The position numbers and the translations under genes are program-made. The notes beneath the pieces were generated by a model. That model saw only the letters and a list, made by a program, of their open reading frames with translations, had not been told where the DNA came from and did not search any database. From assembly GCA_031963445.1 (NCBI GenBank), contig JASSUH010000001.1:62001-126000 (forward strand): a DNA stretch of 64,000 nt. The letters are read 5' to 3'. Source of the stretch: JASSUD01 sp031963445. Its GTDB lineage: Bacteria > Pseudomonadota > Gammaproteobacteria > Burkholderiales > Burkholderiaceae. Shown piece by piece: positions 52,117-61,448 of this stretch (position 1 is the first letter of the stretch; each line of letters opens with the position of its first letter).

Positions 52117-52574
52117 CCTAAAAAGTGCGCTAATAATTTGTCTCGAATCATTTCTTTATCTGCTTGCGTCAATCCCAGTAGCCCCCGTGCCGGATAGCGA
52201 TAACGCGGCCCGCCGGGGGCGACGCGATCAACTTTCCCTTCTTGATGGACTCGCGCTAATCGAGCCACTGGCCCGATAAAGCCAATGCTGAGTTGGTGCG
52301 CATCACTCTCTCCTTTTAACCATCTTGCCGTGCGTAATTTAGCGAACATCGCCCGATGTTGAATTCGTTTGGACTTTTCTCGTAAGGGCTTTGCCCGTGG
52401 TTTGCGTGGCGTAAAGGGCGTGCCGTCTGGATTTTGTTGTGCGACGATACGTTGTTGTTGGGAACGGCGTAGCGCGTTGCCTATCTCGCGCATGAGCTGC
52501 CGCTGCTTAACCGGTTGCCATTTAGCGAGAAGCGCAAAGGCCCAACTGTCGACTTGCTGCAATTCGTCCTTCAT
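52113..52574 (-). CDS. S: P2 gpS-like tail completion protein
   Basis: A 153-aa tail completion protein: LRRSQQQRIVAQQNPDGTPF, then RKPR and GPVARLARVHQEGKVDRVA are the family blocks. The start overlaps the R stop (ATGA). Confidence 0.92.
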   Translation of the reverse strand: MKDELQQVDSWAFALLAKWQPVKQRQLMREIGNALRRSQQQRIVAQQNPDGTPFTPRKPRAKPLREKSKRIQHRAMFAKLRTARWLKGESDAHQLSIGFIGPVARLARVHQEGKVDRVAPGGPRYRYPARGLLGLTQADKEMIRDKLLAHFLG

Positions 52575-52984
52575 GCTTTTTCCCAATCTGGTAACGGTTC
52601 ATCTGCATGCTCGATATGGGGCGAGCATGCGGCATCCATCGTCACGATTACCCGTTCCGTTAACGGCAAGGTCAATGCTATATCGCAGCTTTGGTGATTT
52701 AACTGGTCAACTTCAAAGGTGAGGCTAGTTGCATTGGGATAGCTGAGTAATTCGGGCTGATGGCGTTTGGCCCAAGTCAATACAGCGACCATCAGATGAT
52801 CGGCGCTGCCTGCATAATCGGTGACGATCACGTTTAACCGATAGTCATATTCATACGACAGCGATTTAGCTTGCGTCGCATTGATCTTGCCTTGATCAAT
52901 AAACACCAATAATTTATCCGGCGCACGCGCTAATTCAGGGATGGCTTGAGTGAGGGCAGCGCGTAAGCTGGCGGGCTTGATCAT
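52571..52984 (-). CDS. R: P2 gpR-like tail completion protein
   Basis: A 137-aa tail completion protein. MIKPASLRAALTQAIPELAR, FIDQGKINA and the YEYDYRLNVIVTDYAGSADH block are typical of gpR. It overlaps lysC and S by four bases each. Confidence 0.92.
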   Translation of the reverse strand: MIKPASLRAALTQAIPELARAPDKLLVFIDQGKINATQAKSLSYEYDYRLNVIVTDYAGSADHLMVAVLTWAKRHQPELLSYPNATSLTFEVDQLNHQSCDIALTLPLTERVIVTMDAACSPHIEHADEPLPDWEKA

Positions 52985-53241
52985 GGGTGAGCGTGGGCTT
53001 GGCAGGTTTGTATCATCTCAACTTGGGCCGCACATGCTGCCCACGCCGCTTCAGCGGCTTCTAGCGCAAGATTGAGTTCACCGTTTGTCTTTGGCGCACT
53101 GGCGGGGAGTTGGCAGGCTGTTACCTTGGGGCAAGCGTTGAGCATAAGAAGCGGTGCCGATAAAGTCGACGTGCTGGCGCAAGCCGATAATAGACTCAGG
53201 CAGCCGAGCATTAGCCCAAGTGCGTACTGTCTTGGTTTCAT
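52981..53241 (-). CDS. lysC: Rz1-like spanin lipoprotein (LysC)
   Basis: An 86-aa outer-membrane spanin subunit. The start at 53,241 gives a lipoprotein signal with lipobox LLSACAS (cleavage before Cys) followed by Pro/Ala-rich sequence with conserved Cys pairs. As in P2, the gene begins inside lysB in another frame. Confidence 0.8.
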   Translation of the reverse strand: MKPRQYALGLMLGCLSLLSACASTSTLSAPLLMLNACPKVTACQLPASAPKTNGELNLALEAAEAAWAACAAQVEMIQTCQAHAHP

Positions 53242-53503
53242 AGTTTTTTTGAATTGTGGTTTTACGCTGGGTGTGGACTTGATGAAGGTGGGCAAGTTGT
53301 TGCTGCAAAGCAAGTTGTGCCGCTTCATGCTCGCTCGCTTGTTGGTGTAAGGTTTGAATCAGCGCGTCTCTTTCAGCATTGCCTTGTTGCGCACTCTCTC
53401 GTTCAACGCGTAAGGTGGCTATCTTGAGCGTTTGGATATAGCCAAATAGAGCCGCGCTTAACAATATCAACGCCCCTAAACGCGCTGAGATCAACGACAT
53501 CAT
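53078..53503 (-). CDS. lysB: Rz-like spanin (LysB)
   Basis: A 141-aa inner-membrane spanin: one N-terminal membrane helix (about 7-23), then a long periplasmic coiled coil. ATG overlaps the endolysin TGA. With the embedded LysC it fuses the two membranes at lysis. Confidence 0.8.
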   Translation of the reverse strand: MMSLISARLGALILLSAALFGYIQTLKIATLRVERESAQQGNAERDALIQTLHQQASEHEAAQLALQQQLAHLHQVHTQRKTTIQKNYETKTVRTWANARLPESIIGLRQHVDFIGTASYAQRLPQGNSLPTPRQCAKDKR

Positions 53504-54099
53504 GCAGTACGCTGCGCTAACGCGGCATGCTTTCCCCATGCCTGCGCTAATTTGATGTCATACGCATGACGCGCAAAGCTGGGGCCGTTATAGCCTCGCG
53601 CAAAGTCTGCCCATTGCTGATGTTGCAGGGCCTGAATTAAAGCGGGCTGATGTTGGAGATAACGGACAAAGGCGTCTAAGTGATCACGCTCGCTACGCTG
53701 CATACACTTAACAAAATCTTCTACGCTGGCATAACCTAATGCTTGCCAATGAAACCCCATCACCTGAAACGCACCCCAACTGGCCGATTCATACGCGGCT
53801 GCCTCGTGTATTTGCTGAGCAAGCGCTAGGCGCTGATATTCAGCGATACCACCTTGATAACCCCCAGGTGTCAAACAAATTAAATCAGGATAAGAAGCAG
53901 TCAATGCAGCGGCATCCAGTCCATGCTGATGCAGTTGCCTGTAAAAGATATGCCGCTCAAACAGCACCACGGGCCGCCCATCCGGTAAAAATCCCTGGCC
54001 TCTGGATTCCACCTCAGCCACCGCTTGCAACACGGCCAGCGGTAGATGTAGCGTGTCCGCCGCTGCGTTGAAATCCGCTTCGGTGAGCCATGAGATCAT
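53500..54099 (-). CDS. Phage endolysin (N-acetylmuramidase)
   Basis: A 199-aa muramidase of the DUF3380 type. The catalytic start VLQAVAEVESRGQGFLPDGR (24-43) contains the conserved Glu, and LFERHIFYRQL and YESASWGAFQVMGFHW (about 105-120) follow. Its domain replaces the P2 lysozyme K. No signal peptide is present, so a holin is needed for export. Confidence 0.93.
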   Translation of the reverse strand: MISWLTEADFNAAADTLHLPLAVLQAVAEVESRGQGFLPDGRPVVLFERHIFYRQLHQHGLDAAALTASYPDLICLTPGGYQGGIAEYQRLALAQQIHEAAAYESASWGAFQVMGFHWQALGYASVEDFVKCMQRSERDHLDAFVRYLQHQPALIQALQHQQWADFARGYNGPSFARHAYDIKLAQAWGKHAALAQRTA

Positions 54100-54470
54100 G
54101 ATTTATCCTGCCTAAAGCGATTCACCCACGTATCAAGATGATCAGCCCATGAAATTAACCAGAGGAGTAATTTCACGCTGATTGCTGCCCCGACAAGCGC
54201 CCCCACACTGGGGGCGACCGTAATATGGCCCGGGAAGAGGGATGTCATCTCCGCCGCCATCGTCTGGGCGCCTAAGCATCCGTTAATCATCGACACAATA
54301 AAAAAAGCCACACGCTTCACCAGCGTTAGCTGCGTAGATGCCATCACAAACACCACGGCCCCAGCAAAGGCCCCAATGACGATACTGGCATCCACGCCTG
54401 GGCATAACGACACCGCCGTGACAGCAGTGGTGAGGGTAGTCGCAAAAGAGGTTGAAATAGGTTCAGGCAT
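54096..54470 (-). CDS. Putative phage holin
   Basis: A 124-aa protein with three hydrophobic segments (about 28-45, 52-68 and 86-107) and a charged tail. It overlaps the endolysin by four bases, which points to the holin role. Confidence 0.82.
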   Translation of the reverse strand: MPEPISTSFATTLTTAVTAVSLCPGVDASIVIGAFAGAVVFVMASTQLTLVKRVAFFIVSMINGCLGAQTMAAEMTSLFPGHITVAPSVGALVGAAISVKLLLWLISWADHLDTWVNRFRQDKS

Positions 54471-54473
54471 TGG

Positions 54474-54680
54474 CTAATCCCACAATTGAAGAGGACGAAG
54501 AACCACAGAGCTAACGGGCGTATCGGGCAACACCACCGGGCAACCATGCGGCAAGCGTGGCCCATGCTCAGCGAGTCCGGGGTTCGCTGCTAAAGCGGCT
54601 TCCACTAGCCCAGCGGTGCGGTGAGTCACCCGATAGCACAGCGCATCGAGTATTTCGCCTTGTTGCGCGGTGACGATCAT
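54474..54680 (-). CDS. X: P2 gpX-like tail protein
   Basis: A 68-aa tail protein of the gpX family: EILDALCYRVTHRTAGLVEA, ANPGLAEHGPRLPHG, and a Leu-rich end. A LysM-like fold is typical. Confidence 0.92.
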   Translation of the reverse strand: MIVTAQQGEILDALCYRVTHRTAGLVEAALAANPGLAEHGPRLPHGCPVVLPDTPVSSVVLRPLQLWD

Positions 54681-55141
54681 CAGATCAATTCCATATTGGC
54701 GTGCGGCAGACCGAGCAAATCACGAATAGCCCAACGGGCGGCGCGTCGATCGGTGTCAATCGTGGGTTCAAGCTCGCCCGCCTGCTGATGGCCGGATTTT
54801 GTACTATCAAAATCCCGATAGTGTTCAACCAATTCCGCTTTAGTTAACGCATAAATAGCGCGTCGATAATGCGAGAGCAGCACACTTTCATGATTTACTT
54901 GTGCTGCTGGTACGTCTTTTAATTGTCGATAACCGGCTAACTGTTGCTTGGTTTGCCAACGAGCGAGTTCAGTATTCACGCTAGTAACGGCTGCAATGAC
55001 GGCTTCCACCAAACGGCAATCCGTCACCGTGCCATCTAAGCGCATCGCGGCGCGTAAATGACTCATCTCGATATCAGGGAACCAGCCATCGTTAGCAATG
55101 ATGATTGGCTTATCGCTCGGTGCCGCCGCTATAAAATCCAT
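54680..55141 (-). CDS. L: P2 gpL-like head completion protein
   Basis: A 153-aa head-completion protein: FPDIEMSHLRAAMRLDGTVT, LVEAVIAAVTSVNTELARWQ, and a DRRAARWAIRDLLG end. It overlaps X by one base (TGATG). Confidence 0.93.
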   Translation of the reverse strand: MDFIAAAPSDKPIIIANDGWFPDIEMSHLRAAMRLDGTVTDCRLVEAVIAAVTSVNTELARWQTKQQLAGYRQLKDVPAAQVNHESVLLSHYRRAIYALTKAELVEHYRDFDSTKSGHQQAGELEPTIDTDRRAARWAIRDLLGLPHANMELI

Positions 55142-55180
55142 TCATGCGCCTTTTAAAAAAGCGGTGGGCAGGAATAAGGC

Positions 55181-55855
55181 TTAACCCGTAAGCGCTGCCT
55201 TATCCTGCGCCGCTTGGTTGGGGGACACTTGGGCTAGCTCACGTTCAAGACGATCAATTTCTTTTTTGACGCCGCAGCGTTCATGTAAAGAAAGGGCGCG
55301 GCGGTAATGGGTTAAAGCGTCAGCCGCTTGGGTTGCTTGTAGCGCAATGCCTAAGGCTTTATGGAGTTTGGCTCGCACCGGGTCGGGCATATCGTGCATC
55401 TCAGTGATGGCCGCTAGGGTGGTTAATATCGTCAGATCAAAACAAGCACCGGCGGTGAGTGCCGCTTCAGCGATTTGCTCGGTGACTAAGGTAGCCAGCG
55501 TGCGCTCGTATTGGTCAGGCAACGTTAAGCCATGCTTGAGGGCGTAATCAGCAATGGCCAGCGCGCCGGGATAGTCTCCCGCGTCAATGCGCCACACCAT
55601 GACGCTAGTTAAGACCTCGTCTTGCACCCCTGGTTCGCTCTCTAAGACACCGGCGACATAGTCGATATAGTCAGGCAAGATTTCGCGTTTCACGGCAATC
55701 TTGCGCTCTAACGATTGAATCGCTTTAAGCCGTCGGCGGTCTGTCGCGAGTTTCGCTAGCATCAGCGCGTAATGACTGGCGTCAGCGCGAGTTTCGCCCG
55801 TGGCTGCCGTTTTGGCCTGCATGCGGTCGAGATGGTGTTGGGCGAGACTTTTCAT
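55181..55855 (-). CDS. M: P2 gpM-like terminase small subunit
   Basis: A 224-aa endonuclease subunit of terminase. SLAQHHLDRMQAK, a KRKAIQSLERKIAVKREILP-like segment (RRLKAIQSLERKIAVKREIL) and MVWRIDAGDYPGALAIADYA are family blocks. It overlaps N by four bases. Confidence 0.92.
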   Translation of the reverse strand: MKSLAQHHLDRMQAKTAATGETRADASHYALMLAKLATDRRRLKAIQSLERKIAVKREILPDYIDYVAGVLESEPGVQDEVLTSVMVWRIDAGDYPGALAIADYALKHGLTLPDQYERTLATLVTEQIAEAALTAGACFDLTILTTLAAITEMHDMPDPVRAKLHKALGIALQATQAADALTHYRRALSLHERCGVKKEIDRLERELAQVSPNQAAQDKAALTG

Positions 55856-56886
55856 GCGGCTTCGTTGGCGTCAGGGAAGGCACCGCCCCAATCCAAATTT
55901 TCGACCAAACACCCGGCCCCAAAATCTTCAATCACATACGCATCATTCGTGGATTCGTAGTTTTCAATCCGATCGCGTTTTGCGTTATCGACAAGCGTGC
56001 GACGCCGTCCGCCTTCTTGCCAGTACAGCGATAAATTATCTAAGCGGGTAATCAATAAGCTATTGGCGGGAAAGTAAGGCACCCTAACGGCTGGTAAATT
56101 CCCAATGCGCTTTTGACTCATAATTAAATCGACCGCGAGCATGTCAGTCGGCCGGTGATCAACATTGATAATCGGGAAATATTTGTCTTGTAATAACTTA
56201 CGTCCGCAAATCACAACCAGTTCGGTGTCTTCCTGATACCACGGATCAATGAGCGTATTCACTGCATCAAAAACTAAGGCGTCTAAGTTGATATAGTCGC
56301 CACCTGTTCCCAGCCAAATAGCACCACCTTTTTTACCTGTATCGAGCACGCGCTGCGGCGCTTCATTGCGATAGCGTTGCAGCCAACCGAGATTGACGTC
56401 TTGCAATAAAGGATTTTTCGCCCTCTCTGACGTAGCGGCACGCTTCACCCCATTAAACCCAATGGCGATGCGGTCCAGCGCTTGGCGTTTAATAATCACA
56501 TCCCGAATACGCGCTTGAAAATCATCAAACTTCGCCCACGCATCGAGCTTGGCATAGGTGATATGCGTATCGAAGTTGGTTTGCTCGGCGCGATAACGAT
56601 GGTTATCTAAGTCTGATGGGTCAAACGTTTGGCGATCTTGTTTAGCTGTATCGGTCGTGCTGGCAATCGGGGAACCAATGCCGAGGCCTAATTTTTCCCC
56701 TTCTTGTTCTCTGACCCCCACCACATTAATACGCTTTAAAAAGGCGCTGGATTCTTGGATGCGGGTTTCGAGCTTTTGTTGGACGCTGGGGGCGACGGTA
56801 AATTTTTGTGTCGCCTCATCGATGCCGTTTAACTGAGCGACTTGCTTTAAGTAGGCATTAAAGGCGGAACGGGTTTCGGTACGCAT
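55852..56886 (-). CDS. N: P2 gpN-like major capsid protein
   Basis: A 344-aa capsid protein. Seen: MRTETRSAFNAYLKQVAQLN (start), FLKRINVVGVREQEGEKLGL, TNFDTHITYAKLDAWAKFDD and a C-terminal NAYVIEDF-like motif. The ATG at 56,886 follows AGAGGAAGCCC; the six upstream codons are not used. P2-like capsids are processed at the N-terminus by the O protease. Confidence 0.95.
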   Translation of the reverse strand: MRTETRSAFNAYLKQVAQLNGIDEATQKFTVAPSVQQKLETRIQESSAFLKRINVVGVREQEGEKLGLGIGSPIASTTDTAKQDRQTFDPSDLDNHRYRAEQTNFDTHITYAKLDAWAKFDDFQARIRDVIIKRQALDRIAIGFNGVKRAATSERAKNPLLQDVNLGWLQRYRNEAPQRVLDTGKKGGAIWLGTGGDYINLDALVFDAVNTLIDPWYQEDTELVVICGRKLLQDKYFPIINVDHRPTDMLAVDLIMSQKRIGNLPAVRVPYFPANSLLITRLDNLSLYWQEGGRRRTLVDNAKRDRIENYESTNDAYVIEDFGAGCLVENLDWGGAFPDANEAA

Positions 56887-56897
56887 AGGGCTTCCTC

Positions 56898-57686
56898 TTA
56901 GCAATCGCTCAACAGGGCTACATGCACACCTGTGGCGAGGGGGCGCTTAGACTGGTGATCAGGGGTAGATTCAAGTTGTTGTTGCAACGTATAAAAGGCT
57001 TCGCGGTCTTGCGTGTGAGCCGTCGTGAGTTCGGTTAAACGTGCTTCGAGTGCTTGTAAGCGCTGCTGATATCTCTCGAAGGCGTAGAGCTGTTCGCGGC
57101 TATGGCTTGCGAGCGTTTCTAGCGCTTGGTTCAGATCGGAAAATGCACTGTCTGCTGGCAGCGGTGGGCGCTTGGTGAGACCTAACAAGGTTTTTACTTT
57201 TGTGAGCACAGAAGGTATTTCTTCTTCGGCTTCCATTTCAACGGCCGCCGAAAAAATCAGTGCAGAGCCAGATTGCCGCGAAAAAGATAAGCGCTCAGTA
57301 CCTAAACTCGCCGGACTATCGGTAATGCCTAGCCCCACTAAATAAGCGGCTTTGGTATCGGCAAAGTCTGGGTCAATCTCCACACTGGCGTAGATTTTTT
57401 GCTTGGCCTTCACCAGCGCGATTAACTCCGGTGTCGGTTCAATCTGCGCAAGCAACGCTAGCTTGCCATCTGGCCTTTCTTGAGTTTTCAGCGCGAGCAC
57501 ATCGCCATAAGCTTTAAAGGGGCTGTCAGGGACGGTGCCGCGGATATGTTCGATAAAAACCCGTGCGCCATAAATGTTAGGTTGATAATTGGCCGCCATT
57601 TGCTCAAGCCAAGTGCGCTTAATGGTGCGCCCGTCAATCGTGGCCCCTTCGGTTGCCACACGAAAAAATTTCGGTGAAAGACTCAT
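56898..57686 (-). CDS. O: P2 gpO-like capsid scaffold/protease
   Basis: A 262-aa scaffold with N-terminal serine-protease domain (FFRVATEGATIDGRTIKRTW, RVFIEHIRGTVP, IYASVEIDPDF) and a coiled-coil scaffolding tail (about 190-245). It precedes N, as in P2. Confidence 0.93.
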   Translation of the reverse strand: MSLSPKFFRVATEGATIDGRTIKRTWLEQMAANYQPNIYGARVFIEHIRGTVPDSPFKAYGDVLALKTQERPDGKLALLAQIEPTPELIALVKAKQKIYASVEIDPDFADTKAAYLVGLGITDSPASLGTERLSFSRQSGSALIFSAAVEMEAEEEIPSVLTKVKTLLGLTKRPPLPADSAFSDLNQALETLASHSREQLYAFERYQQRLQALEARLTELTTAHTQDREAFYTLQQQLESTPDHQSKRPLATGVHVALLSDC

Positions 57687-57806
57687 CAGCCAATCCGTGA
57701 ACAGTGAATGATGTGGACATCGTCGGCGGGTTGGCTGAGGCTTTCAAGCGAACAAAGTTCTCCTCACGTTGAGGAGAACTTTTAAGGCTCGCCCAAGCGG
57801 CCAGGC

Positions 57807-59519
57807 ATGGATACGGTAAGCACCATGTCTGATGCTTATTCCTCTGATTCCCGTTGTGTCGCCCGTCACCTTTATGGGCAAGGTTGGCGGCTCTCAGCCA
57901 TTGCGCATCATTTACAGATCAAACGCTCAACGCTGGCCTCTTGGAAGCAGCGCGAAGAGTGGAACAGATCAAGCGTGGCGGAGCGTGTCGCGTCTTCATT
58001 AGAAATACGCTTAAGTCGATTGATTGAAAAAGAGAATAAAGAAGGCAAGGACTTCAAAGAGATTGACTTACTCACCCGCCAAATTGAGCGGCTGAGTCGA
58101 GCAGAACCAGCTAAAGCACAAGCCATTAAGAAGCCGCCCCGTAACGCCTTAACAGAAGAACAGCAAGCCCAATTACGGCACGCCTTTATCGATTCGTTAT
58201 TTGATTATCAAAAGGTTTGGTATCGCAACGGCCATCAGCGCACGCGTAACTTACTGAAGTCGCGTCAGATTGGTGCTACTTGGTATTTTGCGAGAGAAGC
58301 ATTGATTGATGCGTTAGAGACCGGGCGCAATCAAATCTTTCTCTCAGCCAGCAAAGCGCAAGCGCAAATCTTTAGACAGTACGTGATTCAGTTTGCGCAA
58401 GACGTGACTGGTGTGGAGTTGCGCGGAGAACCGATCGTGCTGCCCAATCATGCCACGCTTTATTTCCTCAGCACTAACGCCCGCACCGCGCAAAGCTACC
58501 ACGGCAATTTCTATTTCGATGAGTATTTCTGGACGCCCCAATTTACGACGTTAAACAAAGTCGCCTCCGGTATGGCGATGCACGCGAAATGGCGAAAAAC
58601 GTATTTCTCGACGCCGTCCAGTCTCAACCATGAGGCATACCCGTTTTGGAGTGGAGAACAGATTAATCGAGGGCGTAAAGCGGATGAACAAATCAAGATT
58701 GACACCAGCCACGCAGCTTTAAAAATGGGGCGGTTGGGTGAGGATGGGCAATGGCGACAAAGGGTGACGGTAGAAGATGCCGTTAGCCAAGGTTGTGATT
58801 TATTCGATCTGGCGCAGCTGAAACGGGAATACAGCACCAACGATTATCAAAACTTACTGATGTGTCAGTTTATTGATGACACCGCCTCGGTTTTTACGCT
58901 CGCTGAACTTCAGCGTTGCATGATCGATGCGTGGGCCGAATGGGAAGACTTTAAGCCGTTTGCCCAGCGGCCGTTAGGGAATAAGCCAGTTTGGATAGGC
59001 TACGACCCTTCTTTATCACGCGATGCAGCCGGGTGCGTCGTCGTGGCGCCACCGCTCACGTCCAAAGATAAATTCCGCCTGCTGGAAAAATACCAATGGC
59101 GCGGGATGGACTTCGAAACGCAAGCCGAACAAATCAAGCAACTTACTGAGCGCTACCATGTCGCTTATATCGGTATCGATACTACCGGGATGGGGCAAGG
59201 GGTGTTTCAGCTGGTGCGGCGTTTCTTTCCTGCTGTCACCAGTCTCAATTATTCCCCTGAAGTCAAAAGCCGCTTAGTGCTCAAAGGCCAAGCGGTGATT
59301 CGCCGCCAGCGATTAGCGTTTGATGCCAGCTGGACAGACTTAGCGCAAGCGTTAATGAGCATCCGCCAAACCTTAACCGCCAGTGGGCGGCAAGTCACTT
59401 ACCAAGCCAATCGTAACGAAACCACCGGCCATGCTGACTTAGCTTGGGCTTGTTTGCATGCGCTCGATCATGAGCCGTTAGCAGGCGGAGATAACCACAG
59501 CTTTATGGAGTTTTACTAA
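57807..59519 (+). CDS. P: P2 gpP-like terminase large subunit
   Basis: A 570-aa packaging ATPase-nuclease. The N-terminal helix-turn-helix (LSAIAHHLQIKRSTLASWKQ, 29-48), a Walker-A-like SRQIGATW (152-159), Walker B NFYFDEYFW (234-242) and the nuclease domain (WIGYDPSLSRDAAG and D-rich blocks) are seen. It is divergent from O, as in P2. Two in-frame ATGs lie near the start; the first is listed. Confidence 0.94.
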   Translation: MDTVSTMSDAYSSDSRCVARHLYGQGWRLSAIAHHLQIKRSTLASWKQREEWNRSSVAERVASSLEIRLSRLIEKENKEGKDFKEIDLLTRQIERLSRAEPAKAQAIKKPPRNALTEEQQAQLRHAFIDSLFDYQKVWYRNGHQRTRNLLKSRQIGATWYFAREALIDALETGRNQIFLSASKAQAQIFRQYVIQFAQDVTGVELRGEPIVLPNHATLYFLSTNARTAQSYHGNFYFDEYFWTPQFTTLNKVASGMAMHAKWRKTYFSTPSSLNHEAYPFWSGEQINRGRKADEQIKIDTSHAALKMGRLGEDGQWRQRVTVEDAVSQGCDLFDLAQLKREYSTNDYQNLLMCQFIDDTASVFTLAELQRCMIDAWAEWEDFKPFAQRPLGNKPVWIGYDPSLSRDAAGCVVVAPPLTSKDKFRLLEKYQWRGMDFETQAEQIKQLTERYHVAYIGIDTTGMGQGVFQLVRRFFPAVTSLNYSPEVKSRLVLKGQAVIRRQRLAFDASWTDLAQALMSIRQTLTASGRQVTYQANRNETTGHADLAWACLHALDHEPLAGGDNHSFMEFY

Positions 59520-60472
59520 TGAGCATTGAAAGCTTTACTTTCGGTGAGCCGATGCCAGCGCTCAATCAGGCTGAGATGTTGGATTATCTGGCATGTTGGA
59601 TGAATGGCAAATGGTTCGAGCCGCCGATGAGTTGGGATGGCCTCGCTAAATCCCTTAAGACCAGTCCGCATCACAGCTCGGCTATTTACTTTAAATGTAA
59701 AGTCTTAACCTCATCATTTATTCCGCATCCGTGGCTCTCGCGTGAGGCGTTTAGTCGCTTAGCGCTGGATTTTTTAGTGTTTGGGAATGCGTATTTAGAA
59801 AAGCGTTGTAATCGATTGGGACAGGTTATCGAATTACGGCCTGTACTAGCTAAATACATGCGTCGTGGCGTAGACCTAAAAACGTATTACTTCGTCACAG
59901 GCTGGCAAGAAGAACATCTATTTGATGCAAAGCACATCTTGCATCTGATGGAACCGGACATTAATCAAGAAGTGTATGGCCTACCCGAATACTTAGCCGC
60001 ATTACATGCGGCCTGGCTCAATGAATCCGCTACGTTGTTTCGGCGTAAATATTACGAGAATGGCAGCCATGCCGGTTTTATTCTGTATATGACTGATGCG
60101 GCACATCAGGAAGCCGATGTGAACGGCCTAAGGCAAGCGCTGAAAGAAAGCAAAGGGCCGGGCAACTTTAGAAATCTATTTATTTATGCGCCCAATGGCA
60201 AAAAAGATGGGTTGCAGCTGATTCCGGTTTCTGAAGTCACAGCCAAAGATGAGTTTTTTAATATCAAGAATGTGACGCGAGATGATTTACTCACCGCGCA
60301 TCGTGTGCCAGCCCAGCTTTTAGGCATTGTGCCAAGTAATACGGGCGGCTTTGGCGCGGCTGATACCGCCGCGAAGCTCTTTACCCAGCATGAGATTCAA
60401 CCGTTGCAAGCACGTTTTACTGAGTTGAATACATGGCTGGATAAGGAAGTGATCAAGTTTAAAGCTGATTAA
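59519..60472 (+). CDS. Q: P2 gpQ-like portal protein
   Basis: A 317-aa portal protein. FTFGEPMPALNQAEMLDYLA (6-25), WYEPPMSWDGLAKSLKTSPH-like sequence (FEPPMSWDGLAK), ALDFLVFGNAYLEKR and AHRVPAQLLGIVPSNTGGFG are typical. Its start overlaps the P stop (TAATG). It is slightly shorter than P2 Q (344 aa) but keeps both ends. Confidence 0.94.
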   Translation: MSIESFTFGEPMPALNQAEMLDYLACWMNGKWFEPPMSWDGLAKSLKTSPHHSSAIYFKCKVLTSSFIPHPWLSREAFSRLALDFLVFGNAYLEKRCNRLGQVIELRPVLAKYMRRGVDLKTYYFVTGWQEEHLFDAKHILHLMEPDINQEVYGLPEYLAALHAAWLNESATLFRRKYYENGSHAGFILYMTDAAHQEADVNGLRQALKESKGPGNFRNLFIYAPNGKKDGLQLIPVSEVTAKDEFFNIKNVTRDDLLTAHRVPAQLLGIVPSNTGGFGAADTAAKLFTQHEIQPLQARFTELNTWLDKEVIKFKAD

Positions 60473-60492
60473 ATTAAATCTCCGCTTTTGAT

Positions 60493-60520
60493 AGACGGCT
60501 AATATTTACCCGTCTTATTC
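60493..60520 (+). terminator. Possible terminator after the portal gene
   Basis: AGACGG (60493-60498) pairs with CCGTCT (60510-60515), and TTATTCCTC follows. The T-run is imperfect. Confidence 0.4.
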
Positions 60521-60886
60521 CTCTATAGATGAGCGCCAGAGGCTTTCTAGCCGCTGCCCCTCATAACTCCATACTTTCTTAGTTCTATCTCCTTAGAAGC
60601 TTTTATAAGGGCTTTCTTTACCCTGCTTGTGGTGAGCTTACCCCCTAGCAACGCAGTTCCCCCCACCCCTGCGACTTTCGCAAAAAACGTATTTCTTAAC
60701 GCACCTTTAGCTAGCCTGAAAAGGCCAGATAACAAGGGGATAAGGGGATTTTTGATGTCTTAAAAGTGACGCATTTCGACGCAAAATAATGCGTTTTGAT
60801 GCAGCGCTTACTGCTAGAGGAAAAAAACGTTTGATCTGCCTAATTAAGCAATGAAAGACTAGTCTTTACTTCTTAAGTTATTTATA

Positions 60887-61292
60887 CAAAAGGTAATTAT
60901 TACCTTTTGCAACCTTTATGCAACCTTTTTTATATTCTTATTAAGTCTTTATAAATCAATAGCTTACGTTATTTCTTTAATGAAAATTACCTTGTAACCG
61001 CGTTCTAGATCGTTTCTATTTTTTGCGTTTTTTTTACATGAGGACATGTTTTGAAAGAGTGATACGTTCTCACTCATATTTAGGCTAGGGAGGAAAAAAA
61101 CGGTTACAAGGTAATTTTTTAAAAAAATACAATCTAACCTATTGATTTATAAGGATAATTTTATTTTAGAAAAAGGTAATGTTAGCGGTAATTTTTAGTT
61201 ACAGAAAAGGTAATTAATCATTTTCATGGCCGAAAAAATCCTCTCATAGCCTTATAAATAAAGGGTTTACGTAAATTTTTGATGAAATTACC
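60887..61292. repeat. Array of GGTAAT/ATTACC sites near attR
   Basis: Eight GGTAAT boxes lie in 400 bp: 60,892, 60,899 (inverse), 60,986 (inverse), 61,110, 61,175, 61,187, 61,209 and 61,287 (inverse). The first two form a 23-bp palindrome (60887-60909). The boxes at 60,986 and 61,110 are inside a perfect 18-bp inverted repeat (60983-61000 and 61101-61118). The stretch from 60,473 to 61,448 has no convincing gene, so this is likely a protein-binding region for recombination, replication or control. Confidence 0.65.
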
Positions 61293-61383
61293 CACCCTCT
61301 TTTTTCGATTAGAGGGTCAGTGATAGAAAAGCTCAATGCCCCCCTTAAATCTATCCCTGAATAGAAGAGCTAAATTTTAGCCA

Positions 61384-61403
61384 TTACGTCAAAATTACGT
61401 CAA
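61384..61403 (+). promoter_or_regulatory. Integrase arm-type repeats, right end
   Basis: TTACGTCAA at 61,384-61,392 and 61,395-61,403 repeats the 20-bp block at 28,265-28,284 exactly. It lies 46 bp inside attR. Confidence 0.6.
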
Positions 61404-61448
61404 ATTAAAAAAATATCCTTATAAAACAACAGACTATAACCGCAACAT

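Noticed and set aside
60547..60735. 62-codon minus-strand frame beside attR
   Set aside because: Has a plausible helical end but no ribosome site and no homologue I can name, in a region dominated by repeat sites.
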